Origin: an uncultured Dorea sp.
GTDB taxonomy: Bacteria; Bacillota; Clostridia; Lachnospirales; Lachnospiraceae
Direction: 5' to 3'
DNA: 53,365 nt
NCBI GenBank assembly: GCA_934307335.1
Contig: CAKRCL010000007.1
Coordinates: 1 to 53,365 of the forward strand
Shown here in pieces: positions 17,318 to 25,782 of the stretch; the stretch's first letter is position 1, and each line of letters opens with the position of its first letter. A model generated the notes under the pieces. It saw only the letters and a list, made by a program, of their open reading frames with translations, made no database searches and was not told where the DNA came from. Position numbers and translations under genes: made by a program.

Positions 17318-18205
17318 ATGAAAAAAAGAGTATTAGCAACATTACTTGCAATGTCCATGGTATTTGGACTTGCAGCGTGTGGAAGTAAGTCCGACAGCAG
17401 CAATGATAAAAAAGAGGAGACAAAGACAGAGGCAAAATCCGAGGGAGAAGATGCCGAGATTCAAGTATTTATTGCAGCAAGTTTGAGTAAAGTTATGGAT
17501 GAGATTGCAACTGAATATAAAAAAGATCATCCAAATGTAACAATTACATTTAACGCAGATAGTTCAGGAACACTGCTTACACAGATTGAGGAAGGATATG
17601 AGTGTGATGTATTCTTTTCAGCAGCACAGAAACAGATGGATCAGTTGGAGCAGACGGACGGACTTGTAGTTGACGGAACACGTAAAAATGTAGTGAATAA
17701 CCAGGTCGTAGTTGTATCACGTAAGGATAGCGGAACAAAAGTTACAGGACTTGAGAATTTAAAAGACGCATCCAGCATTGCTCTTGCAGGTGGAAGTGTA
17801 CCGGTTGGTAAATATACAAGACAGGCTCTTGTGAATCTTGGAATTCTTGATAAGGTAGACGATGTTTCTACTATTTCTACAGAGACAGTATCTGACAAAC
17901 TTGGCGGAGTAGAGATCAGCGAGCAGGATAATGTAAGTAAAGTGTTAGCGGCAGTTGTAGAAGGTTCTTGTGAAGTAGGTACAACATATTATTCTGATAC
18001 ATATGGATATGAGGATGAACTGGATATCCTTCAGACAGTAAGTTATGATCTTACAGGAAATGTTATTTATCCAATTGCTCAGGTGAAGAATGATGAAGCA
18101 AGTGATGCACAGGTGAAAGCAGCAAAAGATTTCATTGATTTTGTGACATCTGATAAAGCAAAGACAATTTTCCAGAAATATTACTTTGATACAGATGTAG
18201 AGTAA
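17318..18205 (+). CDS. modA: Molybdate ABC transporter substrate-binding lipoprotein ModA
   Basis: 295-aa lipoprotein with signal peptide and lipobox LAAC (MKKRVLATLLAMSMVFGLAAC), then a Ser/Asp/Lys-rich linker. ModA motifs are FIAASLSKVMDEIATEY, FNADSSGTLLTQIEEGYECDVFFSA and GSVPVGKYTRQALVNLGI. It captures molybdate (possibly tungstate) outside the membrane for ModBC. GAAGGGAG precedes the ATG. It is separated from modB by a 308-bp gap holding a palindromic repeat element and a second hairpin, so expression of binding protein and permease may be uncoupled. Confidence 0.94.
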   Translation: MKKRVLATLLAMSMVFGLAACGSKSDSSNDKKEETKTEAKSEGEDAEIQVFIAASLSKVMDEIATEYKKDHPNVTITFNADSSGTLLTQIEEGYECDVFFSAAQKQMDQLEQTDGLVVDGTRKNVVNNQVVVVSRKDSGTKVTGLENLKDASSIALAGGSVPVGKYTRQALVNLGILDKVDDVSTISTETVSDKLGGVEISEQDNVSKVLAAVVEGSCEVGTTYYSDTYGYEDELDILQTVSYDLTGNVIYPIAQVKNDEASDAQVKAAKDFIDFVTSDKAKTIFQKYYFDTDVE

Positions 18206-18332
18206 ATATCAGCTGGGAGTCAATCCCCCAGCTGATATAGCCTCCGGCAGGATTGCAGAGGTGCGCAGTAGAAGTATGTCATGCAATTGCATGACGCGCA
18301 CCTCGCAGCAAGAATGCCGAGGCATTCTTGAA
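18206..18332 (+). repeat. Hairpin-rich intergenic repeat, copy A
   Basis: Starts at the modA stop. Three stems follow: ATATCAGCTGGG (18206-18217)/CCCAGCTGATAT (18227-18238); GTGCGC...GCGCAC enclosing the perfect palindrome GTCATGCAATTGCATGAC; and CAAGAATGCC/GGCATTCTTG. The last 80 bp (18253-18332) are identical to 48103-48182 in the glgA leader. Confidence 0.85.
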
Positions 18333-18372
18333 TTCTAAATAGTAATCCCTTACTAATTCAATATAAAGAAAA

Positions 18373-18513
18373 GTCCCCTTTCCGCCTCAAAACGGGTTGG
18401 GGACATCTTCATGTTATTATGCTAGAATAATAACTGTACAGTAATTAATGAGAATGTAAAATATACGAGCAAGTATAAGATATGTATGAGTATGTGCATG
18501 AGGAGGCAGATAG
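18373..18513 (+). promoter_or_regulatory. Hairpin and probable promoter region before modB
   Basis: GTCCCC (18373-18378) and GGGGAC (18399-18404) form a stem whose loop can also pair (CCG/CGG). Downstream are short palindromes TTATTATGCTAGAATAATAA and ACTGTACAGT (about 18412-18441), suitable for regulator binding near the modBC start. No consensus -35/-10 pair is certain here. Confidence 0.35.
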
Positions 18514-19218
18514 ATGAATACACTTGGAGCGATTATTGAAAATCTGGATTGGAGTCCGCTTTTTATTTCTTTGAAAACGGGAGTAGTGGCAACTTTTATT
18601 TCATTTTTTCTTGGAATATATGCAGCAAGAAAAGTTGTAAAGACGACACCGGGGAAAAAAGCGATTATTGATGGTATATTGACTTTACCGATGGTTCTGC
18701 CACCGACAGTTGCGGGTTTTTTCTTACTTTTAATTTTCAGTAGAAGAAGACCTTTTGGAATTTTTTTGTATGAAACATTTGACATCAAAGTTGTGCAATC
18801 ATGGCTGGGATGTATTATTGCAGCGACGGTGATCGCATTTCCGTTGATGTACCGGAATGCGAGAGCAGCATTTGAACAACTGGATGTAAATCTGATCTAT
18901 GCAGGGCGAACACTTGGCATGTCTGATGTTGCGATTTTCTGGAAGGTAGTGGTTCCAAGTGCAGGACCGGGAATTGCCTCCGGAACAATTCTGACATTTG
19001 CGAGAGCGCTTGGGGAATACGGTGCAACTTCTATGCTTGCAGGAAATATTCCGGGAAAGACTGGAACGATTTCCCAGAAAATTGCTATGGTCATTCAGGA
19101 TGGAGATTATGCAACGGCCGGAGTGTGGGTGGCAATAGTTATGATGATTGCATTTGTTGTTATATTTGCAATGAATCTTTTATCAGGGAAGAAGATGAAA
19201 AATATTAAGCGCTGGTAG
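18514..19218 (+). CDS. modB: Molybdate ABC transporter permease ModB
   Basis: 234-aa permease with five or six TM segments. The EAA loop with invariant G is AGRTLGMSDVAIFWKVVVPSAGPGIASG. LPMVLPPTVAGFFLLLIFSRR and RALGEYGATSMLAGNIPGKT are characteristic of ModB. It forms the membrane channel for molybdate with ModC and receives it from ModA. AGGAGGCAG precedes the ATG; modC starts 28 nt after the stop. Confidence 0.94.
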   Translation: MNTLGAIIENLDWSPLFISLKTGVVATFISFFLGIYAARKVVKTTPGKKAIIDGILTLPMVLPPTVAGFFLLLIFSRRRPFGIFLYETFDIKVVQSWLGCIIAATVIAFPLMYRNARAAFEQLDVNLIYAGRTLGMSDVAIFWKVVVPSAGPGIASGTILTFARALGEYGATSMLAGNIPGKTGTISQKIAMVIQDGDYATAGVWVAIVMMIAFVVIFAMNLLSGKKMKNIKRW

Positions 19219-19246
19219 AACCAGTGTATTTGTGGAAGGGTAGCAG

Positions 19247-20323
19247 ATGGGAATTAAAATAGATATTAAGAAAAAATTGGGCGAGTTTTGTCTGGATGTA
19301 CATTTTCAGACAGAATCAAAAAGAATTGGAATTCTTGGAGCTTCCGGTTGTGGAAAAAGTATGACATTAAAAAGCATCGCGGGGATTGAGACACCAGATT
19401 CGGGAATCATTCAGATGGCTGACAAGGTATTATTTGATTCAACGGATAAAGTGAATCTGAAACCGCAGAAGAGAAATGTAGGATATCTTTTTCAAAATTA
19501 CGCATTGTTTCCGACAATGACCGTGGAAAAAAATATTGCTTCCGGCCTAAAAGGAAGTCGAGAAGAAAAGCGGAAAAAAGTGCAGCAGATGATTGAAAAA
19601 TTTGCATTGACAGGATTAGAAAACAGACTTCCGGGACAGCTTTCCGGCGGACAGCAACAACGAGTGGCACTGGCGCGGATCATGGCATATGAGCCAGATG
19701 TGATTCTTTTAGACGAACCATTTTCTGCATTAGATGTATTTTTAAAAGACCGGCTTCAGCAGGAATTGATAGAGATGTTGAAAGATTATGAAGGGATTGT
19801 TATCATGGTCTCACATAGTCGAGATGAGATTTATCGTTTCAGTGAAGAATTGCTGATCATGGATCAGGGTGCACCGGTTATCTATGGACGTACAAATGAA
19901 ATCTTTGCGGATCCAATGTATAAAGAAGCTGCAAAGCTGACCGGATGTAAGAACTTTTCCAGAATTGAACGTGTGGATGGACATATGGCAAGACTGTTGG
20001 ATTGGGGAATCACGTTGCAGGTAGAAAAAGAGATTGATGAGCAGGCAGAGTGGTTTGGATATCGTGCACATGATTTTGTGCCTGTCTGGGGAGAATGTAA
20101 AAAGAATTGTTTGAAAGTAAACGTAGAAAGTGAAGCAGAACTTCCTTTTGAAAGAAATTATTATCTTTATCCGGAAGGAGAGGAAAATCGGGACAAGCAG
20201 ACCATTTGCTGGTTTCTGCAAAGAGATAGGATCATAGAAGTTCAGGAAAATGGAATGCCGGATTATCTGGAGCTGGAACAAGAACATATGATGTTTTTGC
20301 GGGATAGACAAAAGGAAATATAA
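19247..20323 (+). CDS. modC: Molybdate ABC transporter ATP-binding protein ModC
   Basis: 358-aa ABC ATPase. Walker A GASGCGKS (about residues 30-37), Q-loop LFQNYALFPTM, signature LSGGQQQRVALARIM, Walker B VILLDEPFSALD and H-loop VSHSRDE are intact. The C-terminal ~130 residues form a regulatory part that is weakly TOBE-like (RAHDFVPVWGECKKNCLKV) and acidic. It energises ModB. The GAAGGG RBS is weak. It is the last gene of the molybdenum island. Confidence 0.93.
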   Translation: MGIKIDIKKKLGEFCLDVHFQTESKRIGILGASGCGKSMTLKSIAGIETPDSGIIQMADKVLFDSTDKVNLKPQKRNVGYLFQNYALFPTMTVEKNIASGLKGSREEKRKKVQQMIEKFALTGLENRLPGQLSGGQQQRVALARIMAYEPDVILLDEPFSALDVFLKDRLQQELIEMLKDYEGIVIMVSHSRDEIYRFSEELLIMDQGAPVIYGRTNEIFADPMYKEAAKLTGCKNFSRIERVDGHMARLLDWGITLQVEKEIDEQAEWFGYRAHDFVPVWGECKKNCLKVNVESEAELPFERNYYLYPEGEENRDKQTICWFLQRDRIIEVQENGMPDYLELEQEHMMFLRDRQKEI

Positions 20324-20447
20324 TGATAAAAAAGAGCTGATAATCAGGCAATAATCAGGATTTCACATCTGTAGTTGCGTTACTTGTTCTATTATGATAA
20401 ATTTAGAATAAGAAGGTTTATAAAGGCAAAAAAAGAGGAGGAAAAAT

Positions 20448-21068
20448 ATGAAGAAAATGAAGAGAGTGTTAGTATTCGTATTAGCGCTGGTGATGTGCAT
20501 GGGACTGACTGGATGTAAAAAGGATTTTGATGCGGCGGGGTATACAAAAGCAGTGTTAGATGCCAATTATCATGCTAAGTACGACAAGTATGCAGATTTT
20601 CGCGGCATTTCAGAAAGTGATGCTAAAAAAGAAATAACGGATAGCATGAAAGCTCAGATGGAGAGTGCATTTTCAGGAATTGATGTCAGTGATGAGATGT
20701 TGGCGAAGTACATAGAAGCTGCTGATAAAGCATATGATCTGGCAGATTTCACAGTGAAAGAGGCGAAGAAACAGGATGATGGAAGTTATGTCGTAACGGT
20801 AGCAATAAAGCCTACAAATATATTTGAAAATTCATCTAATTATGTGGACGAAATTGCAACAGAGTACATGGATAAGGGACAAGATCCGACACAGCCGGAT
20901 GTTCTGGTAGATATTCTGGTAGAGAGTCTTAACCGCGCAATTCAGGCAAATACATATGGAGATGAGACAACATTGGAAGTTCATGTGACGGAAGATAAAG
21001 ATGGAGCATATGGAATTGAAGATTCCGAGATGGAGATAATCGAGTCTACCATGTTCCCGGGAGAATAA
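20448..21068 (+). CDS. Putative lipoprotein (DUF5105-like)
   Basis: 206-aa secreted lipoprotein: signal peptide with lipobox LTGC (MKKMKRVLVFVLALVMCMGLTGC), then a helical domain (FDAAGYTKAVLDANYHAKYDKY...ISESDAKKEI) and a mixed alpha/beta part (DGSYVVTVAIKPTNIF; DETTLEVHVTEDKDGAYGI). It resembles small DUF5105-type lipoproteins common in Lachnospiraceae, whose function is unknown. AGAGGAGG is upstream. It stands alone, 124 bp after modC and followed by the metG T-box. Confidence 0.75.
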   Translation: MKKMKRVLVFVLALVMCMGLTGCKKDFDAAGYTKAVLDANYHAKYDKYADFRGISESDAKKEITDSMKAQMESAFSGIDVSDEMLAKYIEAADKAYDLADFTVKEAKKQDDGSYVVTVAIKPTNIFENSSNYVDEIATEYMDKGQDPTQPDVLVDILVESLNRAIQANTYGDETTLEVHVTEDKDGAYGIEDSEMEIIESTMFPGE

Positions 21069-21074
21069 AAAGAC

Positions 21075-21104
21075 TTGACATGCCAGACTCGAGTGTGCTA
21101 CGAT
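21075..21104 (+). promoter_or_regulatory. Promoter of the metG T-box transcript
   Basis: TTGACA (21075-21080), an 18-bp spacer and TACGAT (21099-21104). It starts 6 nt after the lipoprotein stop and reads into the leader and metG. Confidence 0.7.
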
Positions 21105-21199
21105 TTTTACGTTGGCATATTCTATATTTATTATAGAAGAGGTGCAAATGTTCAGCAGAAACTGATTGAAAATGAAAACTGCTGAGTGTTTAAAAATGA

Positions 21200-21495
21200 G
21201 ATAGGAAATGCGTAGAAAAAGAGAGTACGCCTGGAAAGATTCTACAGAGAAATCCTGAAGAAGCTGAGAAGGATGGGTCAGAACAAGCGGAATATGGCTT
21301 TGGAGCAGTGAGTGTGAATATTTAACAGGTTATATCGGACTTTAATCTGTAGATTTAGCACTTGATGGGATTCGCCCATTATAGCGAAAGAGTGTGAAAA
21401 GCACTCGGTGAGGTTCTGATCTGTGAGGACAGAACGAAAAGAAGTGGTAACGCGGAATATCCCGTCTTCTCATATAGAGAAGGCGGGTTTTTATT
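21200..21495 (+). promoter_or_regulatory. T-box riboswitch (methionine) of metG
   Basis: The T-box sequence AAGTGGTAACGCGG is at 21442-21455, with the terminator stem CCCGTCTTCT (21461-21470)/AGAAGGCGGG (about 21478-21487) and TTTTTATTT after it. Stem I begins near 21205 (AATGCGTAGAAAAAGAGAG) and ends around TTTGGAGC. The triplet ATG at 21294-21296, 10 nt before the end of TTTGGAGC, fits a methionine specifier. Uncharged tRNA-Met should stabilise the antiterminator and allow metG transcription. Confidence 0.88.
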
Positions 21496-21560
21496 TCATA
21501 AGAAAGACCTTGTTACATTAATATATTAAAACAATTGTTTAAAAGGTCTTTCCTATGAAA
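21494..21560 (+). repeat. Long inverted repeat between T-box terminator and metG
   Basis: 18-bp arms TTTCATAAGAAAGACCTT (21494-21511) and AAGGTCTTTCCTATGAAA (21543-21560) pair at 17 of 18 positions with one G-U, around a 31-nt AT-rich loop. The left arm overlaps the T-run of the terminator. It may be a small transposable remnant or an extra folding element. Confidence 0.65.
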
Positions 21561-21564
21561 TAAA

Positions 21565-21656
21565 CGCTCCGCGCGGATCGCGTTGCGGCGGATAAGAAGT
21601 ATATCGCATACTGCGACCCGCTGCAGGCGAAGAATCTCGCAAGCGAGATTCTTTTT
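21565..21656 (+). repeat. Hairpin-rich intergenic repeat, diverged copy C
   Basis: Resembles copies A and B in order of parts: a central stem with AGAAGTATATCGCAT...TGCGAC, then AAGAATCTCGC/GCGAGATTCTT (perfect 11-bp arms, 2-nt loop) and a T-run. The words AGAAGTAT and AAGAAT and their spacing are shared with copy A; much of the rest has diverged. It lies in the metG 5' leader. Confidence 0.5.
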
Positions 21657-21683
21657 ATAATTATAAATAAAGGAGAGAAGAAC

Positions 21684-23627
21684 ATGTGTGACAAATGTAA
21701 TAAAGGAAAATATTATATTACGACAGCAATTGCCTATGCATCAGGCAAACCGCATATCGGTAATACTTACGAAATTGTTCTTGCAGATGCAATTGCAAGA
21801 TATAAAAGAAGTCAGGGATACGATGTGTTTTTTCAGACAGGAACTGATGAGCATGGGCAGAAGATTGAGTTGAAAGCAGATGAAGCCGGAATCACACCGA
21901 AGCAGTTTGTTGATAATGCGGCTGCTGAGATTAAGAAAATCTGGGATCTCATGAATACTTCTTATGACAAATTTATTCGTACGACAGATGATGATCATGA
22001 GACGCAGGTAAAGAAAATTTTTAAGAAACTGTATGATCAAGGAGACATTTACAAAGGTGCTTACGAAGGTATGTATTGTACGCCGTGTGAGTCTTTCTGG
22101 ACGGAGTCTCAGCTGGTAGACGGAAAATGTCCGGATTGTGGCCGTGAGTGTAAGCCGGCGAAGGAAGAAGCATATTTCTTTAAGATGAGTAAATATGCCG
22201 ACCGCCTGATTGAGCATATTAATACACATCCGGAGTTCATTCAGCCGGTGTCTCGTAAGAATGAGATGATGAATAACTTCCTGCTTCCGGGACTTCAGGA
22301 TCTGTGCGTTTCCAGAACTTCATTTAAGTGGGGAATTCCGGTAGACTTTGATCCGAAGCATGTTATATATGTGTGGCTTGATGCACTTACAAACTACATT
22401 ACCGGAATTGGATATGATTGTGACGGTAATAGTACAGAGCAGTTTAAGAAGAACTGGCCGGCAGATTTACATTTGATCGGAAAAGATATTATTCGTTTCC
22501 ATACCATTTACTGGCCGATCTTCTTGATGGCACTGGACCTTCCACTTCCAAAGCAGGTGTTTGGACATCCGTGGTTATTGCAGGGCGATGGTAAGATGAG
22601 TAAATCAAAAGGAAATGTACTTTATGCAGATGAGTTGGTAGATTTCTTTGGAGTAGATGCAGTACGTTATTTTGTACTTCATGAGATGCCATTTGAAAAT
22701 GACGGAGTCATTTCCTGGGAACTTATGGTAGAGCGTATGAACTCTGATTTGGCTAATACACTTGGAAACTTGGTTAACAGAACCATTTCTATGACGAATA
22801 AGTACTTTGGAGGAACAGTAACAGATAAAGGAATTGCTGATACAGAAGAAGAAAATGCTGTTGATGCAGATCTTAAAGCAGTGACAGAAGATACTCCGAA
22901 GAAAGTTGAAGCAAAAATGAATGAGCTGCGTGTGGCAGATGCAATTACAGAGATTTTCGTACTGTTCAAACGCTGCAACAAATACATCGACGAGACAATG
23001 CCGTGGGCACTTGCAAAAGAAGAGGCTAAGAAAGACCGTCTTGAGACAGTGCTGTACAATCTGATCGAGAGTATCAAAACAGGCGCAAGACTTCTGGAGT
23101 CCTTTATGCCAGAAACATCTGAAAAGATTCTCACACAGCTTGGTGATGGAAAAGTAACAGAGAAGCCAGAGATTCTTTTTGCAAGATTAGATGTAAATGA
23201 AGTGATGAAAAAAGTAGAAGAACTTCACCCACAGATGACAGTAGAAGAAAATGCTGAGGAAGAAAAAGCAGATGAAGAAGTAATCGATATCGAGGCAAAA
23301 CCGGAGATAACATTTGATGATTTTGGAAAAATGCAGTTCCAGGTAGGTGAGATTATCGCATGCGAGGCTGTTCCAAAATCAAAGAAACTACTTTGCTCAC
23401 AAGTGAAAATCGGAAGCCAGGTAAAACAGATAGTGTCAGGAATCCGTAAGCATTACACACCAGAAGAGATGGTTGGAAAGAAAGTTATGGTACTTGTGAA
23501 TTTAAAACCGGCAAAACTTGCAGGAGTGCTTTCAGAAGGCATGCTTTTGTGTGCAGAAGATGCAGAAGGCAATCTGGCATTGATGACACCGGAAAAAGCA
23601 ATGCCGGCTGGAGCAGAGATATGTTAA
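21684..23627 (+). CDS. metG: Methionine-tRNA ligase
   Basis: 647-aa class I aminoacyl-tRNA synthetase. The HIGH motif appears as KPHIGNTYE, the zinc knuckle as CTPCESFW...CPDCGREC, and the KMSKS motif as KMSKSKGN. An anticodon-binding helical domain follows, then a charged linker (about 530-550) and a C-terminal tRNA-binding OB domain (DFGKMQFQVGEIIACEAV...KLAGVLSEGMLLCAED). It charges tRNA-Met. AAAGGAGAG precedes the ATG. Controlled by the upstream T-box. Confidence 0.97.
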   Translation: MCDKCNKGKYYITTAIAYASGKPHIGNTYEIVLADAIARYKRSQGYDVFFQTGTDEHGQKIELKADEAGITPKQFVDNAAAEIKKIWDLMNTSYDKFIRTTDDDHETQVKKIFKKLYDQGDIYKGAYEGMYCTPCESFWTESQLVDGKCPDCGRECKPAKEEAYFFKMSKYADRLIEHINTHPEFIQPVSRKNEMMNNFLLPGLQDLCVSRTSFKWGIPVDFDPKHVIYVWLDALTNYITGIGYDCDGNSTEQFKKNWPADLHLIGKDIIRFHTIYWPIFLMALDLPLPKQVFGHPWLLQGDGKMSKSKGNVLYADELVDFFGVDAVRYFVLHEMPFENDGVISWELMVERMNSDLANTLGNLVNRTISMTNKYFGGTVTDKGIADTEEENAVDADLKAVTEDTPKKVEAKMNELRVADAITEIFVLFKRCNKYIDETMPWALAKEEAKKDRLETVLYNLIESIKTGARLLESFMPETSEKILTQLGDGKVTEKPEILFARLDVNEVMKKVEELHPQMTVEENAEEEKADEEVIDIEAKPEITFDDFGKMQFQVGEIIACEAVPKSKKLLCSQVKIGSQVKQIVSGIRKHYTPEEMVGKKVMVLVNLKPAKLAGVLSEGMLLCAEDAEGNLALMTPEKAMPAGAEIC

Positions 23628-23736
23628 AACAGATGTTCACTTAATTGAATGTACAATTTCATACAATTCAAAAAGGGACAGGTTAGAAAACGCTGAAGAA
23701 GCGGAAAAAGGCAGTTTGAATAATTACACAATTTAA

Positions 23737-23774
23737 TTGGGGACGGGGTTTTTTTCAAAAAACCCCGTCCCCAA
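23737..23774 (+). repeat. Perfect 18-bp-arm palindrome before ddh
   Basis: TTGGGGACGGGGTTTTTT (23737-23754) and its exact complement (23757-23774) with a 2-nt loop. The T6 is inside the stem and no T-run follows, so it is not a standard terminator for either strand. It abuts the ddh SD (AAAGGAGG). Confidence 0.8.
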
Positions 23775-23784
23775 AGGAGGAAAC

Positions 23785-24771
23785 ATGAGTAAGATTAGAA
23801 TTGGTATTGTAGGTTATGGTAACATTGGTCGTGGTGTTCTGCAGGCAATTAAAAGAAATGAGGATATGGAGTTGGCTGCGGTATTTACAAGAAGAGATCC
23901 AGCTTCTGTCAAAATAGCAACAGAGGGTGTTAAAGTGGTACACATGGATGATATGTTATCTATGAAGGATGACATAGATGTGATGGTTCTTTGTGGTGGT
24001 TCTGCAACGGATCTTCCGGTTATGGGACCGCAGATTGCTGCAAACTTTAATACCATCGACAGTTTTGACACACATGCTAAGATTCCGGAATATTTTGCAA
24101 ATGTAGATAAAGCTGCAAAAGAGGGAAATAATATCAGCATTATTTCTGTCGGCTGGGATCCGGGAATGTTTTCACTCAATCGTTTGTATGCGGAGTCTAT
24201 TCTTGTGCAGGGAAGCACGTATACATTCTGGGGCAAGGGTGTAAGCCAGGGACATTCCGATGCGATTCGCCGTATTCCGGGAGTGAAGAATGCAATTCAG
24301 TATACAGTTCCTGTTGAGGAGGCTGTTGAACAGGTAAGAAGTGGAAGTGAACCAAAGCTGACTACAAGAGATAAGCATACACGCGAGTGTTATGTAGTAG
24401 CTGAGGATGGTGCAGACAAAGCAGAGATTGAAAATGCGATTAAGACGATGCCGAATTATTTTGACGAATACAATACAACCGTTCACTTCATTTCTGAGGA
24501 AGAACTTGAGAGAGACCATAGCAAGATGCCTCATGGTGGATTTGTAATTCGCACAGGTGAGACCGGAGAAGAAGGAAACAAGCACGTTATTGAGTACTCA
24601 TTGAAATTAGATTCTAATCCAGAGTTTACAGCAAGTGTGCTGATTGCTTATGCAAGAGCGGCTTATCGTTTGAATCAGAAAGGCGAGAGCGGAGCAAGAA
24701 GTGTATTTGATATTGCACCTGCTATGTTATCTATGAAGACACCAGAACAGTTAAGAAAAGAGATTCTGTAA
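23785..24771 (+). CDS. ddh: meso-Diaminopimelate dehydrogenase
   Basis: 328-aa NADPH-dependent enzyme that makes meso-DAP directly from tetrahydrodipicolinate, for lysine and peptidoglycan. The N-terminal Rossmann motif is IGIVGYGNIGRGVLQAI; GVSQGHSDAIRRIPGVKNA, SVGWDPGMFSLNR and CGGSATDLP are family signatures, and the length matches Ddh (about 326 aa). The start at 23785 is preceded by AAAGGAGG directly attached to a palindrome. The upstream frame through the palindrome is not part of the protein. tatD starts 1 nt after the stop. Confidence 0.95.
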   Translation: MSKIRIGIVGYGNIGRGVLQAIKRNEDMELAAVFTRRDPASVKIATEGVKVVHMDDMLSMKDDIDVMVLCGGSATDLPVMGPQIAANFNTIDSFDTHAKIPEYFANVDKAAKEGNNISIISVGWDPGMFSLNRLYAESILVQGSTYTFWGKGVSQGHSDAIRRIPGVKNAIQYTVPVEEAVEQVRSGSEPKLTTRDKHTRECYVVAEDGADKAEIENAIKTMPNYFDEYNTTVHFISEEELERDHSKMPHGGFVIRTGETGEEGNKHVIEYSLKLDSNPEFTASVLIAYARAAYRLNQKGESGARSVFDIAPAMLSMKTPEQLRKEIL

Positions 24772-24772
24772 T

Positions 24773-25534
24773 ATGATTATCGATACACATGGCCACTATG
24801 ATGACGAGCAATTCGATGCGGATCGGGAAATGTTGCTCACAAATCTGCAAGACCGTGGACTGACAGCAATTGTGACTGTTGGAGCTTCGATGCGTACCAG
24901 TGAAAATGCGTTGAAACTGGCGCAACAGTATCCGAATGTTTATGCTGCTGTTGGAGTCCATCCGGATGAAGTGGGTGAGCTAAATGATGCGGCGCTGGCG
25001 CGGCTGGAAGAAATGTGTCAGAATCCGAAGGTTGTTGCGGTTGGTGAGATTGGACTTGATTATCACTGGGATGTAGAACCGAGAGAGATTCAGCAAAAAT
25101 GGTTCATACGCCAACTTGATCTTGCGAGAAAGGTCGGACTTCCGGTAAATATTCATAGTCGCGATGCTCCCGAAGATACATTTCAGATTATAAAGGAGCA
25201 TGCATCGGACTTGAAAGGAATTATCCACTGTTTTTCCGGGTCAAAAGAACTGGCAGCAGAATATGTAAAGCTGGGATATTACATTGGAGTTGGTGGAGTT
25301 GTCACTTTTAAAAATGGAAAGAAATTAAAAAGTGTTGTTGAAGCAATTCCACTTACATCAATCGTATTAGAGACAGATTGCCCATATCTGGCACCAGAAC
25401 CGTACCGTGGCAAGCGAAATGAATCTGCATATATCCAGTATGTAGCAGAAGAGATTGCCAGGCTAAAAGGAATTTCTGTAGAGGAAGTTCTTGAGCAGAC
25501 AGAAGAAAATGCAAAGCGGGTATATCAGATGTGA
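24773..25534 (+). CDS. tatD: TatD family metal-dependent hydrolase
   Basis: 253-aa TIM-barrel DNase of the TatD/YcfH family. Metal ligands appear in IDTHGHYDD, GVHPDEV, VAVGEIGLDYHWD, NIHSRDA, HCFSG and LETDCPYLAPEPYRGKRNE. TatD proteins are Mg-dependent 3'-5' exonucleases/deoxyribonucleases in the cytoplasm. It is translationally adjacent to ddh (1 nt) and upstream of rsmA, a common Firmicute order. Confidence 0.93.
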   Translation: MIIDTHGHYDDEQFDADREMLLTNLQDRGLTAIVTVGASMRTSENALKLAQQYPNVYAAVGVHPDEVGELNDAALARLEEMCQNPKVVAVGEIGLDYHWDVEPREIQQKWFIRQLDLARKVGLPVNIHSRDAPEDTFQIIKEHASDLKGIIHCFSGSKELAAEYVKLGYYIGVGGVVTFKNGKKLKSVVEAIPLTSIVLETDCPYLAPEPYRGKRNESAYIQYVAEEIARLKGISVEEVLEQTEENAKRVYQM

Positions 25535-25782
25535 GGTGACTCCCGCTGTGATAGTTTGTGAGAAGCAAACTAGTTAAAAATTTGTAAAATTTTATGTCGA
25601 AAAACTTCACACAATATTAATATCATTTTTTATCGACATAGTGTATAATATCTTTAATGGAAATAGTGCCGGTACATGGAGAGAATAACTTCCAGTACCG
25701 GCACTTGAGCCTAATGAACATAATATTGAGTGTTCATCGGGTTTATGGTTTGATGGGAATGAAGGAGAAGTAAAAGGGAATT
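25535..25782 (+). other. Noncoding gap with repeat fragment, promoter and leader hairpins before rsmA
   Basis: 25529-25574 resembles the left part of repeat copy B (GAGGTGACTCCC...ATAG...GTGAGAAGCAAACT versus 47961-48000). TATAAT at 25644-25649 is a likely -10 with a weak -35. Two stems follow in the transcript: AGTGCCGGTAC (25665-25675)/GTACCGGCACT (25695-25705), and ATGAACA/TGTTCAT (about 25716-25737). No gene is seen. Confidence 0.5.

Noticed and set aside
23737..23774. Terminator of metG
   Set aside because: The T-run is inside the stem and none follows it; the downstream SD abuts the stem.
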